DNA of 64,000 nt from Xylophilus sp. GW821-FHT01B05 (GCA_038961845.1 CP152408.1:434001-498000); one strand, 5' to 3'. Shown: positions 10,178-19,584, numbered from the stretch's first letter. Numbers and translations: made by a program. Notes: generated by a model from the letters alone, not told the origin.

Positions 10178-11161
10178 ATGACCACCAAGCCATTTCCCAC
10201 GCGCCGCCACGCCTGCGGCGCCATGGCCGCGCTGCTGGCCGGCGCCGCCTTGCCGGCCGCTGCCCAGCAGGGCGCCTACCCCCACCGCCCCATCGAGCTG
10301 ATCGTGCCCTTTGCCGCCGGTGGCGGCACCGACGTGCTGGCGCGGGCGCTGGCCGAGGCCGCGCACAAGCACTTGCCGCAGAACCTGATCGTCATCAACC
10401 GCGCCGGTGCCAGCGGCGGCGTGGGCTGGTCGGAGCTGGTCAATGCCAAGCCCGACGGCTACAAGCTGGCCATCATCACGGTGGAGATCACCATGATCCC
10501 GCACATGGGCCTGACCCGCTTCACTGTCGACGACGTGCAGCCCATCGTGCGCCTCAACGCCGACCCGGCCACCATCGCGGTGCGCGCGGATTCGCCCTAC
10601 CGCTCCATCGAAGACCTGCTGGCCGCTGCGCGCAAGGACCCGGGCGGCGTGCGCGTGGGCAATGCGGGCCCGGGCTCGCTCGGCCACCTGGCCGCCGCCG
10701 CGCTGGAGGACAAGACCGGCACCCGCTTCAACCACGCGCCTTACCGTGGCGCCAACCCGGCCGTGCTGGATCTGCTCGGCGGCCATATCGAGGCCGTGGC
10801 CGTCACGCCGGTGGAAGTAGCCACCTATGTGGCTGCCGGCAAGATCCGCCCGCTGGCGGTGATGGGCGAGCAGCGCATCCAGGCCGGCTGGGACACCGTG
10901 CCCACGCTGAAGGAGCGCGGCATCGACCTGGCCATCTCCGGCTGGCGCGGCCTGGCCGCACCCAAGGGCACGCCGCCCGAAGTGCTGGCCGTGCTGCGCG
11001 CCGCCATGCTCAAGGCGCTGCAGGAACCCGCGCTGCGCGAGACCATGGCCAAGCAGAACATGGGCGAGGGCTACCTGGACGAGTCCGCGTTCAAGGCCGC
11101 CATCGCGCGCGACAACGCCAGCTTCAAGGCCCTGATCGACAAGCTGGGCATCAAGGCCTGA
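10178..11161 (+). CDS. Bug/TctC-family substrate-binding protein (second copy)
   Basis: A 327-residue Bug-family binding protein. The leader 'TRRHACGAMAALLAGAALPAAAQ' has twin arginines but is otherwise a plausible Sec/Tat signal. The mature N-terminus 'YPHRPIELIVPFAAGGGTDVLARALAEAA' is the family signature, followed by 'LIVINRAGASGGVGWSELV' and 'FNHAPYRGANPAVLDLLGGHIEAVAV'. The ATG at 10178 follows CCGGAGA. It is clearly diverged from the preceding Bug protein, so the pair probably binds two ligands rather than being a recent duplication. A hairpin repeat follows the stop codon. Confidence 0.9.
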   Translation: MTTKPFPTRRHACGAMAALLAGAALPAAAQQGAYPHRPIELIVPFAAGGGTDVLARALAEAAHKHLPQNLIVINRAGASGGVGWSELVNAKPDGYKLAIITVEITMIPHMGLTRFTVDDVQPIVRLNADPATIAVRADSPYRSIEDLLAAARKDPGGVRVGNAGPGSLGHLAAAALEDKTGTRFNHAPYRGANPAVLDLLGGHIEAVAVTPVEVATYVAAGKIRPLAVMGEQRIQAGWDTVPTLKERGIDLAISGWRGLAAPKGTPPEVLAVLRAAMLKALQEPALRETMAKQNMGEGYLDESAFKAAIARDNASFKALIDKLGIKA

Positions 11162-11193
11162 GCTGGTTAGAAAATATTGGTCAAATATGCCTC

Positions 11194-11216
11194 TAGCCCA
11201 GGCGACACCTGGGCTA
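11194..11216. repeat. Comamonadaceae intergenic hairpin repeat, copy after second Bug gene
   Basis: Nine-base perfect arms TAGCCCAGG/CCTGGGCTA with a 5-bp loop, preceded by 'aaatatgcctc' and followed by 'ttagctat'. It lies between two convergent genes, where a bidirectional terminator is expected. Confidence 0.72.
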
Positions 11217-11236
11217 TTAGCTATGAAAAAGTGAGT

Positions 11237-12166
11237 TCAGGCCGCAAAGCCTGAGGCAAACGCCTGCCGCAGATGCGCAACAAAGACCGCCACTGCGCGC
11301 GGCACGTGGGCGGAGTAGGGGCGGATCGCGTACAGCCGCTCGCCAAAGGCATCGACCGGCTGCCAGCCCGGCAGCACCTCCACCAGCCGCCCGGCCTGCA
11401 GGCCGGCCTGCGCGCTGAAGTCCGGCATCAGCGCAATCCCCAAGCCGGCGGCGGCGGCGTCGCGCAGCGCTTCGCTGTTGTTGGCGGCGAAGGGGCCGGC
11501 CACCGGCACGCTGATGCGCTCGCCCTCGGCGCCGTGGCGGAAGGTCCAGACGGGCGTGTCCTGGGCGCGCGGGTAGTACAGGCAGTCGTGCCCGGCCAGG
11601 TCGGCCGGCACCGTGGGCGTGCCGCGCCGGCGCAGGTAGGCGCGGCTGGCCACCAGCACCGAGCGCGTGGGCGCCAGCGTCCAGGCCACGTGGGTGTCGG
11701 GCGGCGCGGCGGCGTGGCGCACGGCCAGGTCAAAGCCTTCCATGGCGAGCGAGCGCAGGCGGTCTGACAAATCCAGCTCCAGCCGCACCTCGGGGTAGGC
11801 GCGCAAAAAATCCGGCAGGCGCGGCACCAGTTGCTGGCGCGCAAAGGCCACCGGCGCGGTCACGCGCAGCAGGCCGCGCGGCGCGCTGGCCAGGTCGCGC
11901 ACGCCGGCAAAGCTGTGGGCGATCTGCTCGAAGGCGCCGCGCGTGTCGTCCACCAGCCGCTCGCCCGCCTCGGTCAGGCGCACGCTGCGCGTGGTGCGGC
12001 GCACCAGCGGCACGCCGGCGGCGCGCTCCAGCTCGGCGATGCGCTGGCTCATGGCCGCTTTGCTCACGCCTAGGCGCGCGGCGGCGGCGGTGAAACTGCC
12101 CTGCTGGCCGAGCACGGTGAGCCAGTGCAGATGGCTCCAGAGGGTTTCGATATTTTGGCGATCCAT
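11237..12166 (-). CDS. LysR-family transcriptional regulator (CrgA/DsdC-like group)
   Basis: A 309-residue LysR-type regulator: helix-turn-helix in residues about 8-65 (LTVLGQQGSFTAAAARLGVSKAAMSQRIAELERAAG and the 'LVRRTTRSVRLTEAG' wing), then an effector domain with 'LLRVTAPVAFARQQLVPRLPDFL', the pattern of the large CrgA-like subgroup. Two upstream in-frame ATGs (12181, 12193) fall inside a 22-bp palindrome that looks like the operator, so I place the start at 12166. It is divergent from mmsA (109 bp between starts) and probably regulates that gene. Confidence 0.86.
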   Translation of the reverse strand: MDRQNIETLWSHLHWLTVLGQQGSFTAAAARLGVSKAAMSQRIAELERAAGVPLVRRTTRSVRLTEAGERLVDDTRGAFEQIAHSFAGVRDLASAPRGLLRVTAPVAFARQQLVPRLPDFLRAYPEVRLELDLSDRLRSLAMEGFDLAVRHAAAPPDTHVAWTLAPTRSVLVASRAYLRRRGTPTVPADLAGHDCLYYPRAQDTPVWTFRHGAEGERISVPVAGPFAANNSEALRDAAAAGLGIALMPDFSAQAGLQAGRLVEVLPGWQPVDAFGERLYAIRPYSAHVPRAVAVFVAHLRQAFASGFAA

Positions 12167-12172
12167 GGCTGG

Positions 12173-12194
12173 ATTGTTCATCAAACTGAACAAT
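12173..12194. promoter_or_regulatory. LysR operator-like palindrome upstream of mmsA
   Basis: Eight-base perfect inverted arms ATTGTTCA/TGAACAAT with a 6-bp spacer. It lies directly upstream of the LysR start and about 80 bp before mmsA, as expected for a LysR recognition site acting on the divergent target and on itself. Confidence 0.62.
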
Positions 12195-12275
12195 CAATTC
12201 AAGACGGCGGCCTAGGCAGGGCAGAGTTGCATTCCTAGACTGCGGGCTCTGATTCTTCCCAAGAGACCGCACGCC

Positions 12276-13790
12276 ATGACCGCAGCCTTCACCGCTTCCG
12301 CCGAAGTCGCCCATTTCATCGACGGCCAGCCCTTCACCGGCGCCGGCACGCGCACGCAGGCGGTGTTCAACCCCGCCACCGGTGCCGAAGCGCGCCAGGT
12401 GCGCCTGGCCGCCAAGGAAGACGTGGACGCCGCCGTTGCCAGCGCCAAGAAGGCCTTCCCCAAGTGGGCCGACACGCCGCCGATCCGCCGCGCGCGGGTG
12501 ATGCTCAAGTTTCTGGAGCTGGTGAACCAGCACAAGGACGAGCTGGCCGCCATCATCACGGCCGAGCACGGCAAGGTGTTCAGCGACGCGCAGGGCGAGG
12601 TCAGCCGTGGCATCGACATCATCGAATTCGCCTGCGGCATCCCGCAACTGCTCAAGGGCGACTTCACCGACCAGGTCTCTACCGGCATCGACAACTGGAC
12701 GCTGCGCCAGCCGCTGGGCGTGGTGGCAGGCATCACGCCCTTCAACTTCCCTTGCATGGTGCCGTGCTGGATGTTCCCGGTGGCGATTGCCGCCGGCAAC
12801 TGCTTCATCCTGAAGCCGAGCGAGCGCGACCCGTCGGCCGCGCTGCTGATGGCGCAACTGCTGAAGGACGCCGGCCTGCCCGATGGCGTGTTCAACGTGG
12901 TGCAGGGCGACAAGCTGGCAGTCGATACGCTGCTGGAGCACCCGGACGTGAAGGCGGTGAGCTTTGTTGGCTCCACGCCCATCGCCAACTACATCTACGA
13001 GACCGGCGCGCGCCACGGCAAGCGGGTGCAGGCCCTGGGCGGCGCCAAGAACCACATGGTGGTCATGCCCGACGCCGACATCGAGCAGACCATCGACGCG
13101 CTGGTGGGCGCGGGCTACGGCTCGGCCGGCGAGCGCTGCATGGCGATCAGCGTGGCGGTGCTGGTGGGCGACGTGGCCGACAAGATCATCCCCAAGCTGG
13201 CCGAGCGCGCCCGTGCGCTGATCGTGAAGAACGGCATGGAGCCCGACGCCGAGATGGGCCCCATCGTCACGCGCCAGGCGCTGGAGCGCATCGAGGGCTA
13301 CATCGCCCTGGGCGTGGAAGAGGGCGCCGAGCTGGTGGTGGACGGCCGCGGCTTCAAGGTGCCGGGTCATGAAGGCGGCTTCTTCACCGGCGGCACCTTG
13401 TTCGACAAGGTCACGCCCGAGATGCGCATCTACAAGGAAGAAATCTTCGGCCCGGTGCTGGCCTGCGTGCGCGTGAAGGACTTTGCCGAGGCGGTGGACC
13501 TGGTCAACGAGCACGAGTTTGGCAACGGCGTGGCCTGCTACACCCGCGACGGCCACGTGGCGCGCGAGTTCGCCCGCCGCATCCAGGTCGGCATGGTCGG
13601 CATCAACGTGCCGATCCCGGTGCCCATGGCCTGGCACGGCTTTGGCGGCTGGAAGAAGAGCCTGTTCGGCGACATGCACGCCTATGGCGAAGAGGGCGTG
13701 CGCTTCTACACCAAGCAAAAGAGCGTGATGCAGCGCTGGCCGGAGAGCACGGCCAAGGGCGCTGAGTTTGCGATGCCTACGGCGAAGTAA
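12276..13790 (+). CDS. mmsA: CoA-acylating methylmalonate/malonate-semialdehyde dehydrogenase (MmsA/IolA)
   Basis: A 504-residue aldehyde dehydrogenase that converts methylmalonate or malonate semialdehyde, NAD and CoA to propionyl-CoA or acetyl-CoA and CO2. It ends both valine degradation and the inositol pathway. Diagnostic sequence: '[23 protein letters not shown]', '[17 protein letters not shown]', the catalytic Cys288 in [11 protein letters not shown], and the C-terminal '[24 protein letters not shown]'. Length is normal. Its location next to iolC/iolB suggests it serves as IolA here, but no gene in the window separates the valine role from the inositol role. A divergent LysR gene is the likely regulator. 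Confidence 0.93.
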   Translation: MTAAFTASAEVAHFIDGQPFTGAGTRTQAVFNPATGAEARQVRLAAKEDVDAAVASAKKAFPKWADTPPIRRARVMLKFLELVNQHKDELAAIITAEHGKVFSDAQGEVSRGIDIIEFACGIPQLLKGDFTDQVSTGIDNWTLRQPLGVVAGITPFNFPCMVPCWMFPVAIAAGNCFILKPSERDPSAALLMAQLLKDAGLPDGVFNVVQGDKLAVDTLLEHPDVKAVSFVGSTPIANYIYETGARHGKRVQALGGAKNHMVVMPDADIEQTIDALVGAGYGSAGERCMAISVAVLVGDVADKIIPKLAERARALIVKNGMEPDAEMGPIVTRQALERIEGYIALGVEEGAELVVDGRGFKVPGHEGGFFTGGTLFDKVTPEMRIYKEEIFGPVLACVRVKDFAEAVDLVNEHEFGNGVACYTRDGHVAREFARRIQVGMVGINVPIPVPMAWHGFGGWKKSLFGDMHAYGEEGVRFYTKQKSVMQRWPESTAKGAEFAMPTAK

Positions 13791-13801
13791 GCGGCTGGAT
13801 T

Positions 13802-14173
13802 TCAGTGCGTGGCGGCCATCGCCACGCCCAGCCGCGCTGCGGCTTTGTGCAGGCGCTGGTCCCAGGTCCAGAGGCGTGCACCTGGTGTCAGTGCCGTTGA
13901 TGCCAGGAGGTGGGTGTCGACATAGCCAATGCCGCAGCCGCGCAAGGCGTGTTGCTCGATGAAGCGATAGACCTCCTGATCGGTCGCGGGCACGGCCAGT
14001 GGCAACTCCAGCAGCGCATCGAGCGCGGCGCTCTGTGCCCCGACAGCGCCCAGCAGCAGTTCACCCAGCACGAATGCATGCAGCTGCACATTGCCTTCTT
14101 GCAGCAGCCCTGTCAGCAGCGGATCGCCCGAGCGGAAGTAATCGACCCAGACCGAGGTATCAATCAGGATCAT
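13802..14173 (-). CDS. vapC: VapC-type PIN-domain ribonuclease toxin
   Basis: A 123-residue PIN-domain protein, the RNase toxin of a type II toxin-antitoxin pair. The acidic active-site residues are all visible: Asp5 in MILIDTSVWVDYF, Glu38 in LGELLLG, Asp86 in GYVDTHLLAS and Asp105 in LWTWDQRL. It overlaps the upstream antitoxin gene by 14 bp, the usual coupled arrangement. The pair sits between mmsA and metH with no other mobile sequence nearby. Confidence 0.92.
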   Translation of the reverse strand: MILIDTSVWVDYFRSGDPLLTGLLQEGNVQLHAFVLGELLLGAVGAQSAALDALLELPLAVPATDQEVYRFIEQHALRGCGIGYVDTHLLASTALTPGARLWTWDQRLHKAAARLGVAMAATH

Positions 14174-14366
14174 GGGGCTCGGGCCGGCGGCGTGGGGTGG
14201 CCTGCAATCCGGGCATGGTGCCGCCCAGCAAGGCCAGGCGGCGGGCGCTCTCTCGTTGGATCAGCGCCGTCAGTGCCTCGCGCACCAGGGCGGATTTTTC
14301 CTGGATGCCGGACAGGGTTTGGGCTTTGGCGATCAGTTCATCATCCAGGGCCAGTGTGGTGCGCAT
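14160..14366 (-). CDS. vapB: VapB-type antitoxin
   Basis: A 68-residue antitoxin. The N-terminus MRTTLALDDELIAKAQTLSG and 'KSALVREALTALIQRESARRLALLGG' are typical of the VapB family that acts with PIN-domain VapC (ribbon-helix-helix type DNA binding); the C-terminal tail is the toxin-binding part. A GGAG ribosome-binding site precedes the start. It should bind its own promoter, where a GCATC-N4-GATGC palindrome is found. Confidence 0.9.
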   Translation of the reverse strand: MRTTLALDDELIAKAQTLSGIQEKSALVREALTALIQRESARRLALLGGTMPGLQATPRRRPEPHDPD

Positions 14367-14389
14367 AACTTACTCCTGCACTAATTTAC

Positions 14390-14403
14390 GCATCAAATGA
14401 TGC
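14390..14403. promoter_or_regulatory. Probable VapB(C) operator palindrome
   Basis: Inverted repeat GCATC-AAAT-GATGC in an AT-rich stretch 24 bp upstream of the vapB start, the location expected for autorepression. Confidence 0.5.
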
Positions 14404-14454
14404 CTTTTATCGTGCCTAACGTCAAGATTCAGCGGGCCCGCTAAAATCCCGGGT

Positions 14455-14534
14455 CCCAAGGAGCGTTGCAGCGGAGGCCCCCACCCCGCCAGGCTTGGGG
14501 CGCCCCCGGGCCTGCTTTGTCAACGACGCTCACC
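14455..14534 (+). ncRNA. S-adenosylhomocysteine (SAH) riboswitch in the metH leader
   Basis: The sequence matches the conserved core of the SAH (AHCY-motif) riboswitch: CCCAAG at 14455-14460 pairs with CTTGGG at 14494-14499 (P1), followed on the 5' side by the conserved GAGCGTTGCAGCGGAGG. GAGCGT at 14461-14466 pairs with ACGCTC at 14526-14531 in the conserved 3' piece CAACGACGCTCACC, forming the pseudoknot. SAH binding normally turns expression on, so metH would be induced when SAH/homocysteine accumulates. A TAAAAT box at 14442-14447 is a plausible -10 element placing transcription start just before the aptamer. Confidence 0.88.
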
Positions 14535-14560
14535 TGACCCATGTCCCACAGGTGAGCCCC

Positions 14561-17299
14561 ATGTCGTCCCATTCCGTCCCCCCCATGAAGCTGTCCGGCC
14601 TGGAGCCGGTATTGATCGGCGCGGGCACGCTGTTCGTCAACGTTGGCGAGCGCACCAATGTCACCGGCTCCAAGGCCTTCGCGCGGATGATCCTGAACGG
14701 TGAATACGAGCAGGCCCTGGCCGTGGCGCGCCAGCAGGTAGAGAACGGCGCCCAGGTGATCGACATCAACATGGACGAGGCCATGCTCGACAGCAAGGCG
14801 GCCATGGTGCGCTTCCTGAACCTGATCGCGTCGGAGCCCGACATCGCCCGCGTGCCGATCATGGTCGACAGCTCCAAGTGGGAGGTGATCGAGGCCGGCC
14901 TGCGCTGTGTGCAGGGCAAGGGCATCGTCAACTCCATCTCCATGAAGGAGGGTGTGGACAAGTTCAAGCACGAGGCCCGCCTGGTGCGCCGCTACGGCGC
15001 CGCCGCCGTGGTCATGGCCTTCGATGAGCGCGGCCAGGCCGACACCTACGAGCGCAAGATCGAGATCTGCGAGCGCGCCTACCGCATCCTGGTGGACGAG
15101 GTCGGCTTCCCGCCCGAAGACATCATCTTCGACCCCAACATCTTCGCGGTGGCCACCGGCATCGAAGAGCACAACAACTACGCGGTCGATTTCATCGAGG
15201 CCGTGCGCTGGATCAAGCAGCACCTGCCGGGCGCCAAGGTGTCGGGCGGCGTGAGCAACGTGAGCTTCTCCTTCCGTGGCAACGACCCGGTGCGCGAAGC
15301 CATCCACACCGTGTTCCTGTACCACGCCATCAAGGCCGGCATGGACATGGGCATCGTCAACGCCGGCATGGTCGGCGTCTATGACGACCTGGAGCCGGTG
15401 CTGCGCGAGCGCGTGGAAGACGTGGTGCTGAACCGCCGCCCCGACGCCGGCGAGCGCCTGGTCGAGATCGCCGAAACCGCCAAGAGCGGCGCCAAGGACG
15501 AGAGCAAGAAGCTCGAATGGCGTGGCACGCCCGAGGCGCCGGTGCACGTCAACCAGCGCCTGGCCCATGCCATGGTGCATGGCATCACCGACTTCATCGT
15601 GCCGGACACGGAAGAGGCCTACCAGCAGGTGCTGGCGCGCGGCGGCCGCCCGCTGCACGTGATCGAAGGCCCGCTGATGGACGGCATGAACATCGTCGGC
15701 GACCTGTTTGGCCAGGGCAAGATGTTCTTGCCGCAGGTGGTGAAGTCGGCGCGTGTGATGAAGTCGGCCGTGGCCCACCTCATCCCCTACATCGAAGAAG
15801 AAAAGCGCCTGGACGAAGCCGCCGGCCGCGACGTGCGCACCAAGGGCAAGATCATCATCGCCACCGTCAAGGGCGATGTGCATGACATCGGCAAGAACAT
15901 CGTCACCGTGGTCTTGCAATGCAACAACTTCGAGGTGGTGAACATGGGCGTGATGGTGCCCTGCCACGAGATCCTGGCGCGCGCCAAGGTCGAGGGCGCA
16001 GACATCGTGGGCTTGAGCGGCCTGATCACGCCCAGCCTGGAAGAGATGCAGTACGTCGCCGGTGAGATGCAGAAGGACGACCACTTCCGCATCAAGAAGA
16101 TCCCGCTGCTGATCGGCGGCGCCACCACCAGCCGCGTGCACACGGCCGTCAAGATTGCGCCGCACTACGAAGGCCCGGTGGTCTACGTGCCCGACGCTTC
16201 GCGCAGCGTGAGCGTGGCGCAAAGCCTGCTGTCGGACCAGGCGTCCAAGTACATCGACGAGATCAACGCCGACTACGACAAGGTGCGGCACCAGCACGCC
16301 AATAAAAAGCAGGTGCCGATGTGGCCCCTGGCCAAGGCGCGCGCCAACAAGACACCCATGGATTGGGTCGGCTACACGCCGCAGGTGCCCAAGTTTTTGG
16401 GCCGCAGGCTGTTCAAGAACTTCGACCTGACCGAGCTGGCCAAGTACATCGACTGGGGCCCGTTCTTCCAGACCTGGGACCTGGCCGGGCCGTTCCCGGC
16501 CATCCTGAAAGACGAGATCGTCGGCACCGAGGCCGTGCGCGTCTACGCCGACGGCCAGCGCATGTTGAAGCGCCTGATCGAAGGCCGCTGGCTGCAGGCC
16601 AACGCCGTGGTCGGCTTCTGGCCGGCCAACACCGAGCGCGACGACGACATCGTGCTCTACACTGGCGAAGACCGCAGCCAGGCTGCGCTCACCTGGTACG
16701 GCCTGCGCCAGCAGACTGAGAAGCAGGCCGTGGACGGCGTGATGCGCCCCAGCCGCTGCCTGTCTGACTTTGTCGCGCCCAAGGCCAGCGGCTGCAAGGA
16801 CTACGTCGGCATGTTTGCGGTCACCGCCGGCATTGGCGCCGAGAAGAAAGAGAAGTACTTCCTCGACGACCTGGACGACTACTCTTCCATCATGCTCAAA
16901 GCCCTGGCCGACCGCCTGGCCGAGGCCTTTGCCGAATGCCTGCACGAGCGCGTGCGCAAAGACCTGTGGGGCTATGCCGCGGACGAGTCGCTGTCCAACG
17001 AAGACATGATTGCCGAGAAGTACCGTGGCATCCGCCCCGCGCCCGGCTACCCGGCCTGCCCCGACCACAGCGTGAAGCTGGACATGTTCGAGGTGCTGGG
17101 CTGCGCCGACGTCGGCATGGGCCTGACCGAATCGCTGGCCATGACGCCAGCGGCCAGCGTCAGCGGCTTCTACCTGAGCCACCCCGACAGCACCTACTTC
17201 AATGTGGGCAAGATCGGCGAAGACCAACTGCAGGATTCGGCCCAGCGCCGTGGCGTCGACGCTACGGCACTGCAACGCCTGCTGGCGCCCAATCTGTGA
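14561..17299 (+). CDS. metH: Cobalamin-dependent methionine synthase, folate/B12/activation subunit (split MetH)
   Basis: A 912-residue MetH lacking the N-terminal homocysteine-binding barrel; in Burkholderiales that barrel is a separate polypeptide. Domains: pterin-binding barrel (residues about 8-290, '[16 protein letters not shown]', '[12 protein letters not shown]'); cap helices; B12-binding domain with the cobalt ligand His441 in [11 protein letters not shown]; and the AdoMet activation domain with Arg825 in [12 protein letters not shown]. It transfers methyl from methyl-tetrahydrofolate via cobalamin to homocysteine. The ATG at 14561 is chosen because the longer frame begins at a TTG lying inside the riboswitch; 14585 is a possible alternative. 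The homocysteine-binding partner is not adjacent: VapBC occupies the upstream side. Confidence 0.94.
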   Translation: MSSHSVPPMKLSGLEPVLIGAGTLFVNVGERTNVTGSKAFARMILNGEYEQALAVARQQVENGAQVIDINMDEAMLDSKAAMVRFLNLIASEPDIARVPIMVDSSKWEVIEAGLRCVQGKGIVNSISMKEGVDKFKHEARLVRRYGAAAVVMAFDERGQADTYERKIEICERAYRILVDEVGFPPEDIIFDPNIFAVATGIEEHNNYAVDFIEAVRWIKQHLPGAKVSGGVSNVSFSFRGNDPVREAIHTVFLYHAIKAGMDMGIVNAGMVGVYDDLEPVLRERVEDVVLNRRPDAGERLVEIAETAKSGAKDESKKLEWRGTPEAPVHVNQRLAHAMVHGITDFIVPDTEEAYQQVLARGGRPLHVIEGPLMDGMNIVGDLFGQGKMFLPQVVKSARVMKSAVAHLIPYIEEEKRLDEAAGRDVRTKGKIIIATVKGDVHDIGKNIVTVVLQCNNFEVVNMGVMVPCHEILARAKVEGADIVGLSGLITPSLEEMQYVAGEMQKDDHFRIKKIPLLIGGATTSRVHTAVKIAPHYEGPVVYVPDASRSVSVAQSLLSDQASKYIDEINADYDKVRHQHANKKQVPMWPLAKARANKTPMDWVGYTPQVPKFLGRRLFKNFDLTELAKYIDWGPFFQTWDLAGPFPAILKDEIVGTEAVRVYADGQRMLKRLIEGRWLQANAVVGFWPANTERDDDIVLYTGEDRSQAALTWYGLRQQTEKQAVDGVMRPSRCLSDFVAPKASGCKDYVGMFAVTAGIGAEKKEKYFLDDLDDYSSIMLKALADRLAEAFAECLHERVRKDLWGYAADESLSNEDMIAEKYRGIRPAPGYPACPDHSVKLDMFEVLGCADVGMGLTESLAMTPAASVSGFYLSHPDSTYFNVGKIGEDQLQDSAQRRGVDATALQRLLAPNL

Positions 17300-17303
17300 C
17301 TTA

Positions 17304-17331
17304 GTGCACGGCGCGCTGCGCGCCTGTGCAC
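17304..17331 (+). terminator. Strong hairpin after metH, probable terminator
   Basis: GTGCAC-GGCGCG / CGCGCC-T-GTGCAC arms (12 pairs, one bulged base) around a 3-base loop, starting five bases after the metH stop. There is no U-tract, so intrinsic termination is plausible but not certain. Confidence 0.55.
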
Positions 17332-17446
17332 ACGGGGCAGCAGGGCTTACCGTGCCTTACAAAAGGCTGGGTTTTCGGACGCCTGGACTGTGTACCTTCC
17401 TCGCACGTCCCCCGTTACATACGGAGCATCTAAAAAAGGAAGCAGC

Positions 17447-18247
17447 ATGAACACATCCAACGCCACGCCCGTCCCCGCCACCGGAGCGTCCGCCGCGCTC
17501 AAGCCGCTCTGGATCGCCATCGGCGGGTTGGGCATTGCCGTCGTTGCGCTGGGCGGCACGCTGGTCTACCAGAACATGCGCCCGGCGGCCGAGCCCGCCG
17601 CACAGATGGCGGCGCTGGGCCCGACGGACGTCGCGGCTCCAGGCTCGCTGGCGGCCAAGGAAGAGATCATGAAGGACATGCCTGCGCCCGTGACGGCACC
17701 GCCGGCTGCGGCCCCGGCGGCAGCGCCGGTGGTCCGGGCGCCCGTGCCCAGGCCCGCGCCTGCGTACAGCAGCAACAATGGCGGCGCCTATCCCGCCCCG
17801 ATGCCGCAGCAGGCCATGCCGGTCGCGCAGGCCGCGCCGGTGTGCGGCGTCTGTGGCCGTGTCGAATCCGTGCAACCGGTGCAGCGTGAAGTGCCCACCA
17901 GCGGCGTGGGCGCTGTCGCCGGTGGCGTGTTGGGCGGTGTGCTGGGCAACCAGATCGGCCACGGCTCCGGCCGGGCTGCAGCCACCGTGCTGGGCGCCGT
18001 GGGCGGTGGTTTCCTCGGCAATACGGTCGAGAAGCGCACCCGCACCCAGACCGCCTACCTGATCCACGTGCGCATGGAAGACGGCTCGCGCCGCACCTTC
18101 GAGCGCGCCGAGCCGGTGCAGGTCGGCGAGCCCATCACGCTGGAAGGCCGCGGCTTCCGCCTGGGGCAGGGCCGCACCTACTCGACCGACCCCAACTACC
18201 GCCAGACGGCGCAGCCGCAGGGTTCGTACAGCACGGGCAGCTACTGA
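17447..18247 (+). CDS. Glycine-zipper 2TM-domain envelope protein
   Basis: A 266-residue membrane-anchored protein. One transmembrane segment near residues 19-40 (LWIAIGGLGIAVVALGGTLVY) is followed by a Pro/Ala-rich linker (about 45-125), then a cysteine pair CGVCGRVESVQPV. The glycine-zipper 2TM domain (about 150-195) reads 'GVGAVAGGVLGGVLGNQIGHGSGR...VLGAVGGGFLGNTVEKR', as in the Rickettsia 17-kDa antigen/SlyB-like family. The C-terminal part 'YLIHVRMEDGSRRTFERAEPVQVGEPI' is a small beta domain. AAAGGA precedes the start. Such proteins sit in the cell envelope and are thought to support its integrity; the specific role is unknown. Confidence 0.82.
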   Translation: MNTSNATPVPATGASAALKPLWIAIGGLGIAVVALGGTLVYQNMRPAAEPAAQMAALGPTDVAAPGSLAAKEEIMKDMPAPVTAPPAAAPAAAPVVRAPVPRPAPAYSSNNGGAYPAPMPQQAMPVAQAAPVCGVCGRVESVQPVQREVPTSGVGAVAGGVLGGVLGNQIGHGSGRAAATVLGAVGGGFLGNTVEKRTRTQTAYLIHVRMEDGSRRTFERAEPVQVGEPITLEGRGFRLGQGRTYSTDPNYRQTAQPQGSYSTGSY

Positions 18248-18272
18248 AGGTTTTCTAGAAGAAAAGTGCCTG

Positions 18273-18295
18273 TAGCCCAGGCTGCGCATGGGCTA
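18273..18295. repeat. Comamonadaceae intergenic hairpin repeat between convergent genes
   Basis: TAGCCCA/TGGGCTA arms with a 9-bp loop, flanked by 'aaaagtgcctg' and 'ttagctatcaaataaatagc'. It separates the glycine-zipper gene from the convergent enamidase gene and probably terminates both. Confidence 0.7.
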
Positions 18296-18316
18296 TTAGC
18301 TATCAAATAAATAGCT

Positions 18317-19513
18317 TTAGTGCGTGGCCAGTACCACTGGCACTTCGGTCGCCGGTGGCGTGTTGCGGCTGCGGCCGCTGCGCACAATGCCGTCGATCAT
18401 CACCATGCCCACGCCCGGGATGTCGCCCAGCGCGACGCTCTCGAGCAGGCCCGGCGCGGGCGAATGCTGGGCGCGGTCCATGAACACGAAGTCGGCGTCG
18501 CGGCCGACCTCGATCAGGCCGCAGTTGAGCTTGCGGATGCGCGCGGTGTTGCCCGTCGCAAAGCAGAACACCTGCTCGGCCGGGATGTTGGCAAAGGCCG
18601 ATATGAAGGCCACCATGCGCAAGATGCCCAGCGGCTGCACGCCCGAGCCCGCAGGGCCATCGGTGCCCAGAATCACGCGGTGCGGGCACTTGAGTTCCAT
18701 CGCGGCGCGGGCGGCGGCGATGGCCGTCTTCTCGTTGCCGTTGTGCACGATCTCGATCGCGCGCGAAGACTTCTCGCACAGCTCGCACACATGCGCCTCG
18801 GGCAGCGAGGTGTGGCCGCCGTTGATGTGGCCGATGACGTCGGCATCGGCCTCCAGTACCACGTCCTTGTCGATGTAGCCCGAGCCCGGCACCGACGGCC
18901 CGCCCGTGTGGATGGTGCTCTGGATGCCGTATTTGCGCGCCCATGCCACCATTTCTTTCGCCTCATAGCCGGCCTTGACTGTGCCCAGGCCGACCTCACC
19001 GAGCAGGCCCACGCCGGCTTCGGCCAGCTCCTTGAAGTCGCTCTCGACCATGCCCTTTTCGATCACGGGCGCGCCGGCCAGCACCTTCACGCCGCTGGGG
19101 CGGAAGTTGTCGTAGGCGCGCTGCGCGGTAATGGCCAGCGCCTTCAGGCCGACGATGTCCTTGGGCCGCCCCGGCAGGTGCACTTCGCCGGCCGAGATCA
19201 TGGTGGTGACGCCGCCGTTCATCGAAGAATCGATCCAGCCGAGTTGGCTCTGGCGCGGCGTCCAGTCGCCAAAGACGGGGTGCACGTGGCTGTCGATCAG
19301 GCCGGGCGCGACGCAGGTCTGCCGGCAGTCGATGACGGTCTTGGCGCCTTCGATGTCGCAGTCCTTCTCCTTGCCGACCGCGACGATCAGGCCGTCGTTC
19401 ACCACGATGGTGTCGGCGTCCAGGATGGGCTTGTCGATGTCGCCCGACAGCAGCAGGCCGATGTTGCGGATGACGACCTTGCCCGAGGTCGCGGTGGTGG
19501 TGGCTTCTGCCAT
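18317..19513 (-). CDS. ena: Enamidase (6-oxo-1,4,5,6-tetrahydronicotinate amidohydrolase)
   Basis: A 398-residue metal-dependent amidohydrolase with the binuclear-centre motif H76-x-H78 in GLIDSHVHPVFGDW, further histidine motifs IHTGGP, GHINGGH and IVHNGNEK, and the late Asp in LGTDGPAG. Size and motifs match enamidase of Eubacterium barkeri, which opens 6-oxo-tetrahydronicotinate to 2-formylglutarate and ammonia. The assignment is reinforced by the nearby 6-hydroxynicotinate reductase and nicotinate dehydrogenase genes. I start at 19513 (MAEATTT) behind GGAG; an upstream extension to 19621 would cross a TGTAGT/ACTACA operator-like site and is rejected. It lies downstream of the TetR gene on the same strand. 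Confidence 0.85.
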   Translation of the reverse strand: MAEATTTATSGKVVIRNIGLLLSGDIDKPILDADTIVVNDGLIVAVGKEKDCDIEGAKTVIDCRQTCVAPGLIDSHVHPVFGDWTPRQSQLGWIDSSMNGGVTTMISAGEVHLPGRPKDIVGLKALAITAQRAYDNFRPSGVKVLAGAPVIEKGMVESDFKELAEAGVGLLGEVGLGTVKAGYEAKEMVAWARKYGIQSTIHTGGPSVPGSGYIDKDVVLEADADVIGHINGGHTSLPEAHVCELCEKSSRAIEIVHNGNEKTAIAAARAAMELKCPHRVILGTDGPAGSGVQPLGILRMVAFISAFANIPAEQVFCFATGNTARIRKLNCGLIEVGRDADFVFMDRAQHSPAPGLLESVALGDIPGVGMVMIDGIVRSGRSRNTPPATEVPVVLATH

Positions 19514-19584
19514 GAAGGGCTCCGTGGGGTTGCGGGAAAGAGCGCCAGGTGGCGGCATGGCCGACCCCGGCGGCGGGTGATTGG

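Noticed and set aside
14495-14560. Longer metH start at a TTG
   Set aside because: It would begin inside the SAH riboswitch aptamer; the ATG at 14561 agrees with the conserved N-terminus MKLSGLEPV shortly after.
14441-17275. A 944-codon open frame antisense to metH, and many other long antisense frames (for example 1162-2943, 32456-34306)
   Set aside because: They mirror the codon structure of well-supported genes on the other strand, have His/Ala/Gly/Arg-rich nonsense composition and no ribosome-binding site; such shadows are expected at this GC content.
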